Assembly (NCBI GenBank): GCA_036023115.1 | Contig: JAYKKT010000055.1 | Span: 11,910,501 to 11,974,500, forward strand | Length of the DNA: 64,000 nt | Direction of reading: 5' to 3' | Source of the DNA: Brasenia schreberi | Lineage: Eukaryota > Streptophyta > Magnoliopsida > Nymphaeales > Cabombaceae | Shown: positions 1 to 11,340 of the stretch, piece after piece | Layout: every line of letters begins with the position of its first letter | Numbering within the stretch: position 1 is the first letter of the stretch | Program-made: the position numbers and the translations under genes | Notes under the pieces: model-generated | Told to the model about the DNA's origin: nothing | Databases searched by the model: none | The model's input: only the letters and a program-made list of their open reading frames with translations

Positions 1-484
1 TACCGGATATGAGTACGACGCCCAAATTGGCATACCCGTTCAACGTAGAAAGGAAGTAGGATAGTACTGTCACGTGCTACTTAGATGGGAGGCAGTGGAT
101 TCAGAGAATCCTCAAGAATCACGAGGTCTTAGACCCCTAGTTGCTTGACCAACATCATGGGGTGTCGTAGGGTCGACCAGGTTTATTCGGGGTTTTGCTT
201 GAGTTAGAGGAGATACCCCCGTTCTTGGGGAGGAGGTTGAATACAGGTAAGCAATAGATCTATGAGTAGCTTTAGATGCATATATACAGCCTGCAAGGTA
301 GGCCTACCCATCATTGGTTATGAGTGACATGGAGAGGATAGCGGGAGATGACGAAGACATACATTGCTGCTGCGTTATTCATCAGTGTCTCGTTATTGAG
401 CTCATACTTTCAGTATTAGTTGATATGCATGAATGTACAAACTAAACCCAATAGTGATAATTAATTGTTGGAATAGATCGGAAG
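1..484. other. No recognisable feature
   Basis: I see no long open frame, known protein motif or terminal repeat here. The base composition is more balanced than in the AT-rich stretch that follows. It may belong to an old retroelement, but nothing in the sequence shows which. Confidence 0.3.
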
Positions 485-1155
485 AATATCTGATATGCAG
501 TAAACATGAACATATCGACATCAACAAAACCCACGTACCCTTAAAAATCTATAAGCAAAGTAACAAATAGAGCAAAACAAAAATGAACAAAGAATTTACC
601 TAATAAAGTCGTTTTCACGGACTTTACTTAGTGAAATCAATATCAGTATGCATGAATACCAATACCTCCCTCCTAGAGCAAAATGAGCACTGCATGCGAG
701 AGAACATACCGAGACTAAGGCCACCTTCGATCAAGTCTTAATTGCAGTAGCATGAGAGAAAGAATGCAAAGAAGTTATGTAAAAAATCACTTTGCTTAGG
801 GAGCGTCAATCAAGTTTTATAATAAAACCAACAGATCCTAAATCCGTTCTAAGAAGCTGGGCTCATCGAGTTTGTCCCATAATTATAATTGTTCCATGTC
901 TTTTTATAAAGGGATCCATTTGACCATTACATAAAAACTTTAAGACAATTCTTGAGCCAGTTGTGTTCGATGCGCATGTATGATTATTCATGTTTTCACA
1001 TCTACAAATCCCTCACACACATAACTTTCACCTTTATCAAAAATATATCAAATAAGTATTTAGAGATACTTAACATAAACTAAATACAATTTTAATGTCA
1101 CGTGAACTTAATTAGCCCAACCATTATCAATTAGTAATTAAGCCAAACAGTGTTT
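485..1155 (-). mobile_element. Fragment of copia family E: LTR plus leader
   Basis: This stretch aligns by eye, with gaps, to 23580-24409, the leader and 5' LTR of element E in the same orientation. Shared landmarks are a CAAATAAGTATTTAG block, the ACTTAACAT block that follows it and the ATTAGTAATTAAG-type right edge near 1140-1150. No coding part of the element follows to the left. It is a truncated relic, and the left limit is approximate. Confidence 0.6.
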
Positions 1156-3420
1156 AGTATGCTAGTGATATAATTCTTTTTTGGCATAAGTTCTTCGACA
1201 AGCAAGAATCTCAAGTTTTAAAAACGTGAACTCTCTCTCTCAGCAAAGTACTTTGCCTGAAAGTGTATTACACCACATAGATTTAGTTAGGTTTCATAAT
1301 AAATAAGGAAAGAGCACAACATTATTTGCTAAATGCATCTTCGGAGAGTTGCCTTTCAACCAATTGTTAGTCCCATATGACCAACCGATTGATTCGAGAG
1401 TTCTTTTCACTTCTATCTTGGTTTCCACTTCCCATGACAGGTATATGTCACACCCACTCGAGTCGCGACCACGACCCGTCCCGAGTCGATGCCACGTGGC
1501 CGCTTCTCGCGCGGGCGTGATGGTGAGCAGTAACCAAATACAGTACTAATTTAATATAAACTCAAGAAATATCTAACTAAAATAAATATCCATATCGAAG
1601 TTTTAAACAACACGTCCAAAATGGTGCGGGGCCCACCTAACAATAACCCCGAATAAAAAACTTTCTAAATCATTTGATACTTATCATACCATCTAAAATA
1701 AAAATGCAGCTCTATCAAACTCCTACTCTGCTCCGTGTGCCTTCGAAGTGCTAGCTTCAAGATGAGCTGTAAAACAATAGGATGAGCTCCTATACATAGC
1801 TCAGTAGGGAGGTTAAACATCTTTAAACAGAAAACATACTAAAAGCATGCATAATTCGCAACCATTTCATAGCAAAGCACATTTACCTCGAAATCATGAT
1901 CTCAAATTCATACGCATACACTCACACACATCATTAGTTTCGATAATTACAGCCCATACTGTGTCTGCCCCAAAGGCCACGAGAGTCGTCCAGCCCTCCC
2001 TAACGTCACCTCGGTAACCCTGTCCACGATGGTAACCATACCAACTCTCACGGCAGAGTGCCCGAGAACACACCCTGTATTCGCCCCAAGCCGGATCGCC
2101 CGAGGGACCTACAAGTCTCTAGAGACCTCACACAAACCACATAAGTACGACATGTATATTCACACATCATTACATTTCTAAAACCAATTACAGTCCATCA
2201 CATTCACAAACTATATCCAGATCCACAATTATCCAAAATCAAACTCATATCCACACAACATTTAAACAACATTTAAATACCATGTTCATACAACACATGC
2301 ATATCAAAACATGCTCTTTATCAAACAATGTCATAAATATGTTCTATTTGAAAAGCATATCAAATAACCCATAATTGCGAATAACATTTCACAAACATCA
2401 ATAAAATATTTATCAATCATGCACATTTAAATCTATCTAAAACAATAAAATCACTTCTAGCATGATTCTGTAAAAGAATGCATAACCCCCTACCTGAAGG
2501 AGCGCTAAGATTCAGTCCTCAAGCTACTGTGCTAATCTTATCACCACCAAATCCTCCAAATTTAATCTCTAAACAATTGTAAATAATTGAAACATTAAAA
2601 TTTATTTAACTATAAGTCTAACGAAACAAACTATATCCGAATCGAATCCCAAACCTTAATTTGGATCTGTTTAAGCTATCCGAGATCCAAATCGATACCC
2701 AATTCCATATCTGATCCGAATGAGTGACACAATAGGTAGCTTGTGTAATTGTGTCAACAAAGAACCTTTAACTTCTAATACGAGTCTTGTTTTTAACCTA
2801 AAAACCTATTTCAAGATACGACCCAAACTTGACCCATTCCAACACAAAACCTGTTTATTAACACACGACATGAATCAGTGTCGATTCATGACATTTCAGA
2901 CACGACACAACACGGAATGAGGGATATGCCCAAAAGGCCCCCTCTCTCTCTCTTTCTTTCTTTTTTTTTTCGGCATCAATTTCGTCGGTTTCCGGCGAAT
3001 CATACCCGTTTTCCGGCCAAATCGACTTACCTACTCTACCAAAACACTTAGTTCTACCTCAAACCTTCAATCCAAACAAAAAACAATCATTTTCAACAAG
3101 TTTTTCATCAAAAATGAGAAAAAAACGAAAATCTGAAAAATAGGTAAACTCACAAGATTCCGACCAACTTCTCGCATTTTTCAGCTGGTTTGAGACTATC
3201 CCAATTTCCTGGAGAAGACACTATGAAGGGCCCTTTTTAAAGGCCCTTCATCTTCCAGATGGTCGTTACTGCACAACCTGTGCTAGTATAAGACTCTCCA
3301 AAAATGGGGACCTCCCTAATAGCTAACAACGACTCGATGTTGATTTTTGAGAATTTTCATTAGAGAAGATTTTTCCAAACTTTTATTTTTTTTATAGTTC
3401 TTTCTCTTTAAATATTTTTT
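1156..3420. other. Non-coding, possibly old gypsy-type LTR sequence
   Basis: No credible coding frame. At 3225-3249 an 8-bp inverted repeat (GAAGGGCC / GGCCCTTC) encloses a short T/A-rich loop, a layout seen around TATA boxes of some plant LTRs. A C/T-rich stretch lies near 2940-2970. An LTR origin is inference only, because I could not find a second copy in the window. Confidence 0.25.
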
Positions 3421-5165
3421 TATGATAGCTGGGTAAGATCAGGACGTATTGGGCTGGACCCGGAGCAGGATACCTACATGGGGACCCGACTGTAGGGGGT
3501 CTACCCGATGGCCATAAGGGTCCCCTTTGTGAACATGATATGGGAGATGGAAAGGGCAGTAAAAGCCCCTTTCAGGGAGCCCGAGACGCAAAAACGGAAA
3601 GACCAGCAACTACCAAGGGCTTGGAAAATGGAGGAAAGTAATGAGAGGTCAGTCAGCCATTTTCGAGTATCATGGACTTCGAAAGCCGCTGGAAACCGTA
3701 AAGCTCCCGGTGGAAAACTATCCCCTTCTTACTTTGAAATCCGACGAAACATCGGTTGCCGGCAATTCTGTGGGGCAAAAGGACGGCCGAGCAGTCTAGT
3801 TCCTTGGTTGGCTGGAAACACCACCAAAAATGTTGGATTTGGATGGTTTCTTGTAGCAGTTGAGGATTCTTTAGGGTTGTGTAGTGCCCTGTGTCGTGGT
3901 GTCATGTCATTGCTAGGTTGGACAGATGTATCCTAGTTACCAAGTCTTGGAGAGACACGGCTCGGGTTTGGATTGGATCCAAGATGGGGCCATAACCAAT
4001 TTGATCCAACTTTTGCTTTTGGATCATTATGTGTCGTCTGAAGATTGATTTAAAAACATTTTGAACCCCTGAGTTCATAATTTAATGTAAAATATTAATA
4101 ACATGTTTTTACCATGATTTAGGGACTAGATTGGAGTGAATTGAAGAGATAAGCATATGAACCGACTAAAAGCGATACGCAGATAGATGTGTTTCCTCTT
4201 GGAATGCATACTAGAGTTAGTTTTTATTAATTTGAATTGATGTATACGATTATAAGATCTCTTATAAATGCTTTAAAATGATTATATATTTGTTTGCTTA
4301 CAAGGTATATTGGAACGACTTTATTACTTTATTGATGAATTGGATCAGTGTGCTTGAGCATGAATAAAACATTATCACACATGAATCCACTCACTTCATG
4401 ATGGTACAGTACATTCATCAAATGGTGGATGGTCAAATATAGTAGTCCTAACTCCTGGGCCTCCGCGTATGGATTGAAACATCAGTGGACATGGAGTTGT
4501 GGTTTGTATCTTGGTTATGTGCACAAGTAGTGTAATCGGAGGATACAAATTTACACATTTGGTGTATTGGTTGATGCTAACTCATTGACAACTTCATTTA
4601 GTCACTATATCTATAATACTTGTGTTTAGGTTTGGGCTCAAACCCGATTTAAAGAACAAAATGTCAAAGAAGAGGAAAAAAGAGAGAAACCCTGAACCAA
4701 TATCTCCTTGCGATTTGAGGATTCTCTCATGCATAAAAAGTGGCAGTTGAGGTATTATTATGTGCCCATGAGGAAGAGGATTGCGAGCAACACTAGGTGG
4801 TTGGTGAAGGCATTGAAAAATGATGACAAAACATACAATAACAGCGAGAGCTTTAGGTATGTTTTGCTATCATTTTTGTTCAATTTTCCAATGAAAATGT
4901 GAGCAATTGGTCATTTTTATAGTGTGGATCAAAAGGTCTCGTCGAAACGAAGAGGTTGATAAGTTACGCAACCCCTTTTGTGTCAAAAATAGACAAGAAT
5001 CGTGGATATTTTAAGTGAGGTTGTTATATTTCAAGCCGCATTTTTCCTATGGATTTTCCGGTGACATGACTGGTCGTTGGAGCTGATTTAGGTAGGAAAA
5101 TGTAGGGGGGGAGGGGGGAGGTGAGACGAGTCCATTGACACCAAGATCAACCCTTGAGGTGGTTG
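3421..5165. other. Unassigned stretch
   Basis: A 142-codon open frame (3508-3936, +) lies here but shows no motif I recognise and no sign of splicing. The rest is AT-rich. I see no RNA gene, terminal repeat or target-site duplication. Confidence 0.25.
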
Positions 5166-5173
5166 GAACTGCC

Positions 5174-6256
5174 CTATGTTACACGGGTATGCCGTTATAG
5201 GCGACGTACCTGTATCCGATTCGTATTGGGTATAAGTACGTGTATTGGTACATATGGTACGTATCGATACATGTACCAGTATACATAGACATGTACCGAT
5301 ACGCGTACCCAATATGGGTACGTCAAGTACCCGCATTGGATACTTAATAGATCGGGTCGACCCATATAAATATGAGTTGCTCCATGCAAAACTCAACTAT
5401 AAAAGTAAAAGACAAACCCTATTCTCCATTCCCAAGTCTTTCTCTGCTCTCAGTGCTCTGTCTCAAGTGCTCATCACCGGCGACTGCGAGTAGCGGACAA
5501 CACCAGACGATTGACAATTACAAGCGATGGACGACCGACGACTGCAAGTGACGTACCGTGCAACCCGTAGTTAGGTGAAGGATTTAGAGTTTGCCATGAT
5601 AAGATAAAAATCATCCAAGGTTGATAGACAATTTTGAAGTGCTTCAAGTTTGTGCGACTTTTTATAGCAGTTAGGTAGTAAGAGAAATTTCTCAAGCTTC
5701 AAACTTTTTTGGACTCGTTTTTGACTATTTTTCTATTGTATACTTGCTCAGTCTTAATCAATGTTCAGCCTTGACTTGCATGGCTATTTACAGTTTTTCT
5801 ATTGATGAACTTTATTCTTGATTCTTGCCAAATCCATCATCACTTTATCCATGCTTCATTGGTGCTTTAATTGACTTGTTTGCGGTTGAGCATATCTTTG
5901 TAGGTCCTTATTGTCTTGGTTGAATCCATCAGGATGCCACAAACCACGGTTCAGTCATGCCACTGTGTATCCTGAAACATGTTTCTTCTTGAAAGAAAAA
6001 CTTAGAGAGGAAACCCCCCCTTAAGAATATATGGTGTAAGGTGCAAATACTTTACTATAAATTTAAGATCAAGATGTTAGGCATTCTCTTGAATTTGATA
6101 TTTATCTGCCAAGCATAAACTCTTAAAAATTTAAAATACTCTGTAATTGTATTTATACTTATTTATATTTATTATATTTTTAATAGTGACATACTTGTAC
6201 TTTAGTTTTTAAAAAATTTGTGTACTCGTACTCGTACCCGTATTCATGCAACATAA
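5174..6256. mobile_element. ~1.08-kb non-autonomous DNA transposon with TIRs
   Basis: The left end reads CTATGTTACACGGGTA. The right end, reverse-complemented, reads TTATGTTGCATGAATACGGGTA, so the ends form imperfect terminal inverted repeats. The flanks are GAACTGCC (5166-5173) and GGACTGCC (6257-6264), a 7/8 match consistent with an 8-bp duplication of the hAT type. The subterminal part (5210-5340) is packed with short GTAC/CGATAC-type palindromic words. No transposase frame is present, so it must depend on another element. Superfamily assignment is inference. Confidence 0.6.
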
Positions 6257-7004
6257 GGACTGCCATATATCAATATGAAGAAAGAGGAAATCTTCGGTTC
6301 TCGCTGACTTGGTTTTGTCAGGATGTTGGGTTGCTTGAGCCAATTCAACCCACTAAGTCTGGCTGAAATAGTTTGTTCAACGGGGTCGGATTCTGGTCAT
6401 TTGAACTGGGATCCAAATCTGGATCCACTAGATTGGATTCGGTCTGGTTCTTGATTTTAGATCCAGAACGACCTGTCTTGGATATTTTACTCTTTTGGGG
6501 CTTGTTTGATGTACAATTTGGACTAGGTTTGAAGCATTGGACTTGTCATAAGTCAATTTTAATATTATGAGGATTTTATTTTTATTCAACAACTAAATTA
6601 AAGAGTGATTATGGATAAAATTGGATATAAGAGCTCTTAATTGGATCCAGTTTGAGTATTTTGAGGATTTCAAGGTTGTTCGGACTCTGACTCACGCCTA
6701 GTTTGAACTGCTTGTCTTGTTATTGAATGAGTTGTATATTAATATTGATTTTATGCTTAAATAGATATTAAATGAGATGGCTTGGTGATATCACTTGTGG
6801 AGCATGGCATCTTTATGTGGATTTGGATATGGGTTTGTCCTTTGGTTGAGGTAGGGGATACGCTTTCTCAATAGGACCATCCTAGGAATTGTTTTTATAT
6901 ATTTTAATATGTATATTTTCTATAATTTATCAGTGTTTTGATAAAATCTGAGTTGAGTTATTTATCTTCTAGTGGCCAGGCCTCCTTTCCTCGGTTGGAC
7001 TTTC
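6257..7004. other. Intergenic, no feature seen
   Basis: A 65-codon open frame at 6373-6570 has no recognisable motif. The composition is similar to flanking intergenic DNA. Confidence 0.3.
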
Positions 7005-7720
7005 TTACAATATCAACCATCACACTTCAACCAAAATGGCTCCTTTTAAGGCCCTTTATAGTTATGTTGCCCTTCTCACTATTGCATATAAACATAGTAG
7101 TGTTTCACATGAGAAAGTTGATGTCTCTTTGTAGGAAACGATGACATTTTCAAGAGATTCAAGGAGAACATTACTGGAGCTCAAGATGACATGAAGGCTC
7201 AATTTGGTAAGAGTCGACTGGACCATGAATTTGACGTTGAAGATTGGGCATGGCTCAAGTCTCATCCTTGTCAAGCCTTAAAAAACTGGCTTGCCACAAC
7301 CAAAGTTGCTTCCTAAATATTATGGATCGTTCGTGACTTTTAAGAAGATTAGCAAGTGGGTATGTGATATTGCATTGTCCAAAATAGTAATATATCATTG
7401 GGTAGCCCCCAAAAGAAGGTTGTTGAAGACCAACACAAATGACACATGGTAGACATGAGGTAACAAGTCAAAGGTTACCTTAGTTCAACTTGGACCAGCC
7501 TACATCTAGTCGTGTTATGGAAGTCAAATTGTAGATATTTGAAGGCCTAGATGACATTTCATGAACCGAGATAGGAACAAATCAGGTTGGAGATGAAGCA
7601 GAGGACGAATTGGACCCAAACCTGAATTGGCATAGAAAAGAAGGTTCGTTGGATGATGTGGTATGCCGCCTAAGGCTAGCCAATGGATCTTATGAATTCA
7701 TTTGCTAAAGTTATTTTTTT
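7005..7720 (+). pseudogene. Ty3/gypsy integrase C-terminal region, decayed
   Basis: Reading through frameshifts on the plus strand gives the order typical of a plant gypsy integrase tail. First comes a block like 'FHTSTKMAPFKALYSY' near 7015-7065. Next is a helix-rich stretch ending in 'HEFDVEDWAWLKSHP' near 7225-7265, the conserved GDWVYLKLQP-type motif. Then comes 'KYYGSFVTFKKISKWV' near 7315-7365, the KYYGPF-like GPY/F motif. The sequence after 7440 may be the rest of the tail or a degraded chromodomain. No reverse transcriptase lies upstream, so this is an isolated fragment. Confidence 0.6.
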
Positions 7721-8677
7721 GTTTTATGTTTATTTAACTAAATATGACAACTATTTTATTTGTTTTAATACAAAAAAATAAAAAGTGGAAAGACTGAAAT
7801 ATCTTGATTATATAATGGGGGATGCACTTGCACGATTTTTTGGGTTTTCATTATGGATTCCTTTGGTTAATATTTATCTTGAATTGGCTTCCTCTTCCTC
7901 ACTTTCCTCTTCTCTTCGAATTCGTTCTCTATAGTTTCTTGATTCAAAATTGAAACCTTATTGATTCAAGACCTCAAGTTTTCTGCAATCAATTAATATT
8001 TACGACCTCTTTCAACCATTAAAAAAGACCATCTTTGAAGAATTTTGGAGCTATTTCTAACGTCCAAGAGGTCTGGTTTTGGTCATTGAAATCAGATTCA
8101 AATTCTGGTGAGATTCAATACAAAACCTCTTCACCATTCCAAATTCCATCAAACTAAATCTTTATGATCATGTTTCTTGGTTCTTATTCATTAATAATCA
8201 TATTTTTTTGTGTTCTGAGCTTAGAATGTGATAGTTCATCTCTAGAGTTATATTGAAATCCACAATATCAAGTACAACTAGGTGTAAACATCCCAAATTT
8301 TTCTTAACAAAATACGTTTTCAGTTCATAGATTTAGTTTTAAATATTCATTTTAAAACACATCAAATAATTCTGAAAATTTTAGATGTTTGAGCAAAAAC
8401 ACTATTTAATCTAGTTGATGAGACCCCATTGCAACATGATGCTATCAATGTACCTGCCACCTAGCACATGCTTAGGGTGGGTTGCCCAAGATAGAATCAA
8501 GCTTCTTTGATGTGCAATTTATGAGTTTCGAGCCTAAGTCTTATGTATCAGGCTACATTATATATATTTTCATAGGTATTGATATCCTAGATAAAACATA
8601 TGTAACATATATATAGTATTTATGCTTGGTTAATACATGGAATATGTGTATATATGCAAGCTCGTGTGAAGTTTATG
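7721..8677. other. Intergenic, AT-rich
   Basis: No coding frame, motif or repeat structure that I can support. Confidence 0.3.
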
Positions 8678-9204
8678 TAGAGATGTTAATATGGGCCGGG
8701 CCAGGCCACATTTTGGCCAAGTCTATAAAGTGTTACCCCTCCTATATATATAGTTTTTCAATTACATATATATATGTATATACTATATTGCATGTGTAGA
8801 TGTATAGTTTTTTATAACATATATATAGTATATATAGCTCATATATACATATATATACTATATATATGTATAGTTTCCAATTACATGTATATATATTTAT
8901 TACATGTACATATATATGTAATACATATACATATATGTATATATATAGTTTTTTTATTAAATGTATATGTGTTTATGGCTTGTTGAAGCATAAAACATTT
9001 TGGTTGGATTTAGATTTTAAGTAGATTTGGATCAAGTCTTATAGATCCAATCTAATATCCAATGGGCCAATGACTCTACCGGCCAGCCCTACCCAACTTG
9101 CATCGGCCCCTAGGGCATTATGAGCTGGGCCATTTTGCCCTATTTCAAATATGGGCTGGAATTCTTTCCCTCACCCCTAGGCTAGGGCCATTTTTACATC
9201 TCGA
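8678..9204. mobile_element. Non-autonomous hAT-like element, 527 bp
   Basis: The ends are TAGAGATGTTAATATGGGCC and, reverse-complemented, TCGAGATGTAAAAATGGCC, which resemble the TAGRGATGTAAA-type TIRs of plant hAT elements. The 8-bp sequence AGTTTATG flanks it exactly on both sides (8670-8677 and 9205-9212). There is no transposase. The middle is a long (AT)-rich tract and the subterminal parts are rich in GGGCC/GGCC words, possible transposase-binding repeats. The exact duplication and paired ends make this one of the best delimited elements in the window. Confidence 0.82.
8735..8960. repeat. TATATA/ATACAT low-complexity tract inside the hAT-like element
   Basis: Short words such as ATATATAC, TATATGTA and ACATATAT recur over about 220 bases. 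The 70-codon frame across it (8774-8986) is a by-product of the repeat, not a gene. Confidence 0.75.
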
Positions 9205-9431
9205 AGTTTATGTGCACTACAATATTTTTAAGTGATTGGGATTAGATACATGTATGTGTTCCTAATACAGTTTGATTGCAAATGTACTTCATAAAATTCT
9301 CTTCTTATATATGGCAAGTTTTCAAAATCTTTTACAAACATAGTTTTAAAGTCGGTACATGACCAAAATTTTTTACTTATTTGGATTATCTTTAGTGAAA
9401 TCAAAAACTTGTTGTACTCATATAAAATGTT

Positions 9432-9720
9432 TGTAAAAAGTTTTTGAAAGACTTTGGTTTTATAAAGTGAAACTAAACTTAAAAATGTATGCTTAAAATG
9501 GAATGAGACAAACTTTTAGGGTTTATGGTTAGCCACGACCCCTGTGTATCATGGACATGCCTTCACCCTCCACTGTAACTCAAGTTCGAATCTTTGTAAA
9601 AAGTTTTGAAATACTTTGATTTTAGAAAGTGAAACTAAGCCAAAAAAATGTGTTTTGTGTGGAGTCGAAAAAACTTTTGTCGTCCATCGTCATCCAAAGC
9701 GGCATAGACGTCGACCCCCC
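9432..9720. repeat. Two imperfect tandem copies, period ~160 bp
   Basis: The block AAGTTTTTGAAAGACTTTGG followed by AAAGTGAAACTAA (from about 9438) recurs as AAGTTTTGAAATACTTTGAT and AAAGTGAAACTAA from about 9598. Both copies later carry a CAAGTTCGAA word. Divergence is noticeable, so the duplication is not recent. Confidence 0.55.
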
Positions 9721-9739
9721 CATCTAACCCAAGTTCGAA

Positions 9740-10087
9740 GCGGATTCCCCCGTAGCTGCTCCGACGTATCTGCTCCCGGGCTGTAGACGTCGAGGAAGTC
9801 GTGGTGCTGGTGCAGGTGTTCCGGCGGGGATCAAAGGGCGATGAAGGGAGAGTCTGGCAGGAATATCTGGACGGAGAGGAAGGTTAAGGAATCGATGTGG
9901 ATGTCCTTCGTGGCGACTCCGTCGATGAACGATGCATTGGCCGGCACCGAGAATTCTTCCTCCGGCCGTGACGTGATGCCAAATGCTCCGGAGCCGGCGT
10001 CCTTGGTGAATTGGCTGCGATTCTGGAGCCTGTGCTTGAGGAGAACTTGAAGAAGACGCTGTACAGCTTCACCGCTACGCTTGGCAT
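9740..10087 (-). pseudogene. Carboxylesterase (CXE16/18-like) 5' fragment, frameshifted
   Basis: From the ATG at 10087 the minus strand begins MPSVAVKLYSVFFKF, like the N-terminus of plant carboxylesterases of the CXE16/At5g14310 type (alpha/beta hydrolases that cleave ester substrates). About one base is missing near 10032-10040. In the shifted frame the family features continue: LLKHRLQNR, then ITSRPEEE, then GVATKDIHID (the strongly conserved block), VQIFLPDS and finally RRSSYGG near 9750. A stop lies between the last two blocks. The catalytic half (HGGGW, GxSxGG, Asp, His) is absent. It is a truncated gene copy, perhaps moved by a transposon. Identification is from memory of the family. 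Confidence 0.68.
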
Positions 10088-11160
10088 TATGAGAGCACCC
10101 TTTCTCTATCTCTGTTCCAATCTGAAAATAGATTTCGGGGGATCCACAATCTGACCGATTGTGGCTAATGCATCATGGTGGGATCACGAAATCACATCTC
10201 TCTCCAACAATTTGATTTTCTTGCTTCTATGTGCTAAATCTGCAAGCGGCCATTAATAATGGAGGTAAGAAATCCTTATCTTGAGGAATCGGAAAATATG
10301 GAGGATGCCTAATCATTGATTGTGGGATTGTTTGTTGGTTTCTGACTCTTTTCGATCTCGTTGTTTCCATCTCTAAAAAAGGATTTCCGTGGCTCCACTT
10401 GGGGAAACGGGGAAGGTGGAGGGAAGGGCTAATCCTTCACTGTTTGCAGCGAGCCGGAGGATTTGCAGAGAGGCGGGTGGATTTGAAGGAGAGAAGCTGT
10501 TAGAGAGGGGCAGGGCCCACCCATCTTTTGTTCCGTAAGGCTATCAAGTCTCCTGACTGAAAGCGGTGTCAATGAGTCGGACCTGGCTGGGATGCAGATA
10601 ATCAGATGATTCATGGTTTTGGAAAATTAAAAATCTGGTTTGTGGATTTGAAAAGTTAGAAATCTAAAGTTAAAAATCGGATTGTATATTCATGGATTTG
10701 GAAAGTTATATAAATCTGAGTGCATATTCAATGGTTTTGGAAAGTTATATTTTGAAAGGTTTTCTCTGAACTTTGAGAAATCGGTTGATGTATTCAGCTT
10801 GCATAAAAATTTGAATCATGAACCTATATGTTGTATGCATGTATGAAAGAACTAATTTTTGGAAAGTCCGTAGGTTCACCTAATTAGTTTGCTCTACCCA
10901 TGACTCATCCCGTTACTGGCCTTCAACTTAGTAACCTTGTTGATTAACCCAAATTCATGTGCCCTAACCTATCCAATCATTTTACATGGCTCGAGACCCA
11001 AATGCCGATGACTCTATACTTGACTCACCTTTTTTGGATGATCCATGCTAACGTCATTCTATGAGTTGATGAAGTTATGTTTAATATGGAATGCTCAACC
11101 TTAATGGGAAGTTTTATATTGAATGGAGGAGTGAGTCCAAGCTAAGCTCTTGATAAGGTA
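10088..11160. other. Probable upstream flank of the carboxylesterase fragment, then intergenic
   Basis: The part up to about 10620 has a gene-like composition and would be the 5' leader/promoter side of the carboxylesterase copy. No open frame here has a recognisable motif. From 10620 on it is AT-rich with short repeats of GGTTTTGGAAA / GGATTTGGAAA words. Confidence 0.3.
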
Positions 11161-11171
11161 GAGGACATCCA

Positions 11172-11340
11172 ATCATGGTCCATGTCAGGAGAGAATTGAT
11201 CAACCTAAATGCAGTAAAATTAATGATGGTTGATGATGGCTATGTCAAGAAAGGCTCGATCAACTTAAGTGCAACAAAAATAATATTGGTTGATCATGGC
11301 TATATCAAGAGGAGGTCGACCAGCCTAGGCTACACCAAAA
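11172..11340. repeat. Three imperfect ~60-bp tandem repeats
   Basis: Units run roughly ATGGTC...GATCAACCTAAATGCA, ATGGCTATGTCAAGAAAGG...GATCAACTTAAGTGCA and ATGGCTATATCAAGAGGAGG...GACCAGCCTAGGCTAC. The period keeps frame, so a 61-codon open frame with a ~20-residue repeat runs through it, but it has no known domain. It lies upstream of a probable gypsy leader and may be part of its LTR. Confidence 0.55.

Noticed and set aside
3508..3936. 142-codon plus-strand frame
   Set aside because: Longest frame in an unassigned stretch, but the translation has no domain-like pattern and the DNA around it looks like old retroelement sequence.
5088..5396. 102-codon minus-strand frame rich in Tyr, Thr and Arg
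   Set aside because: Translation of the GTAC-rich end of the TIR element.
8774..8986. 70-codon Tyr/Ile-rich frame
   Set aside because: By-product of TATATA/ACATAT repeats.
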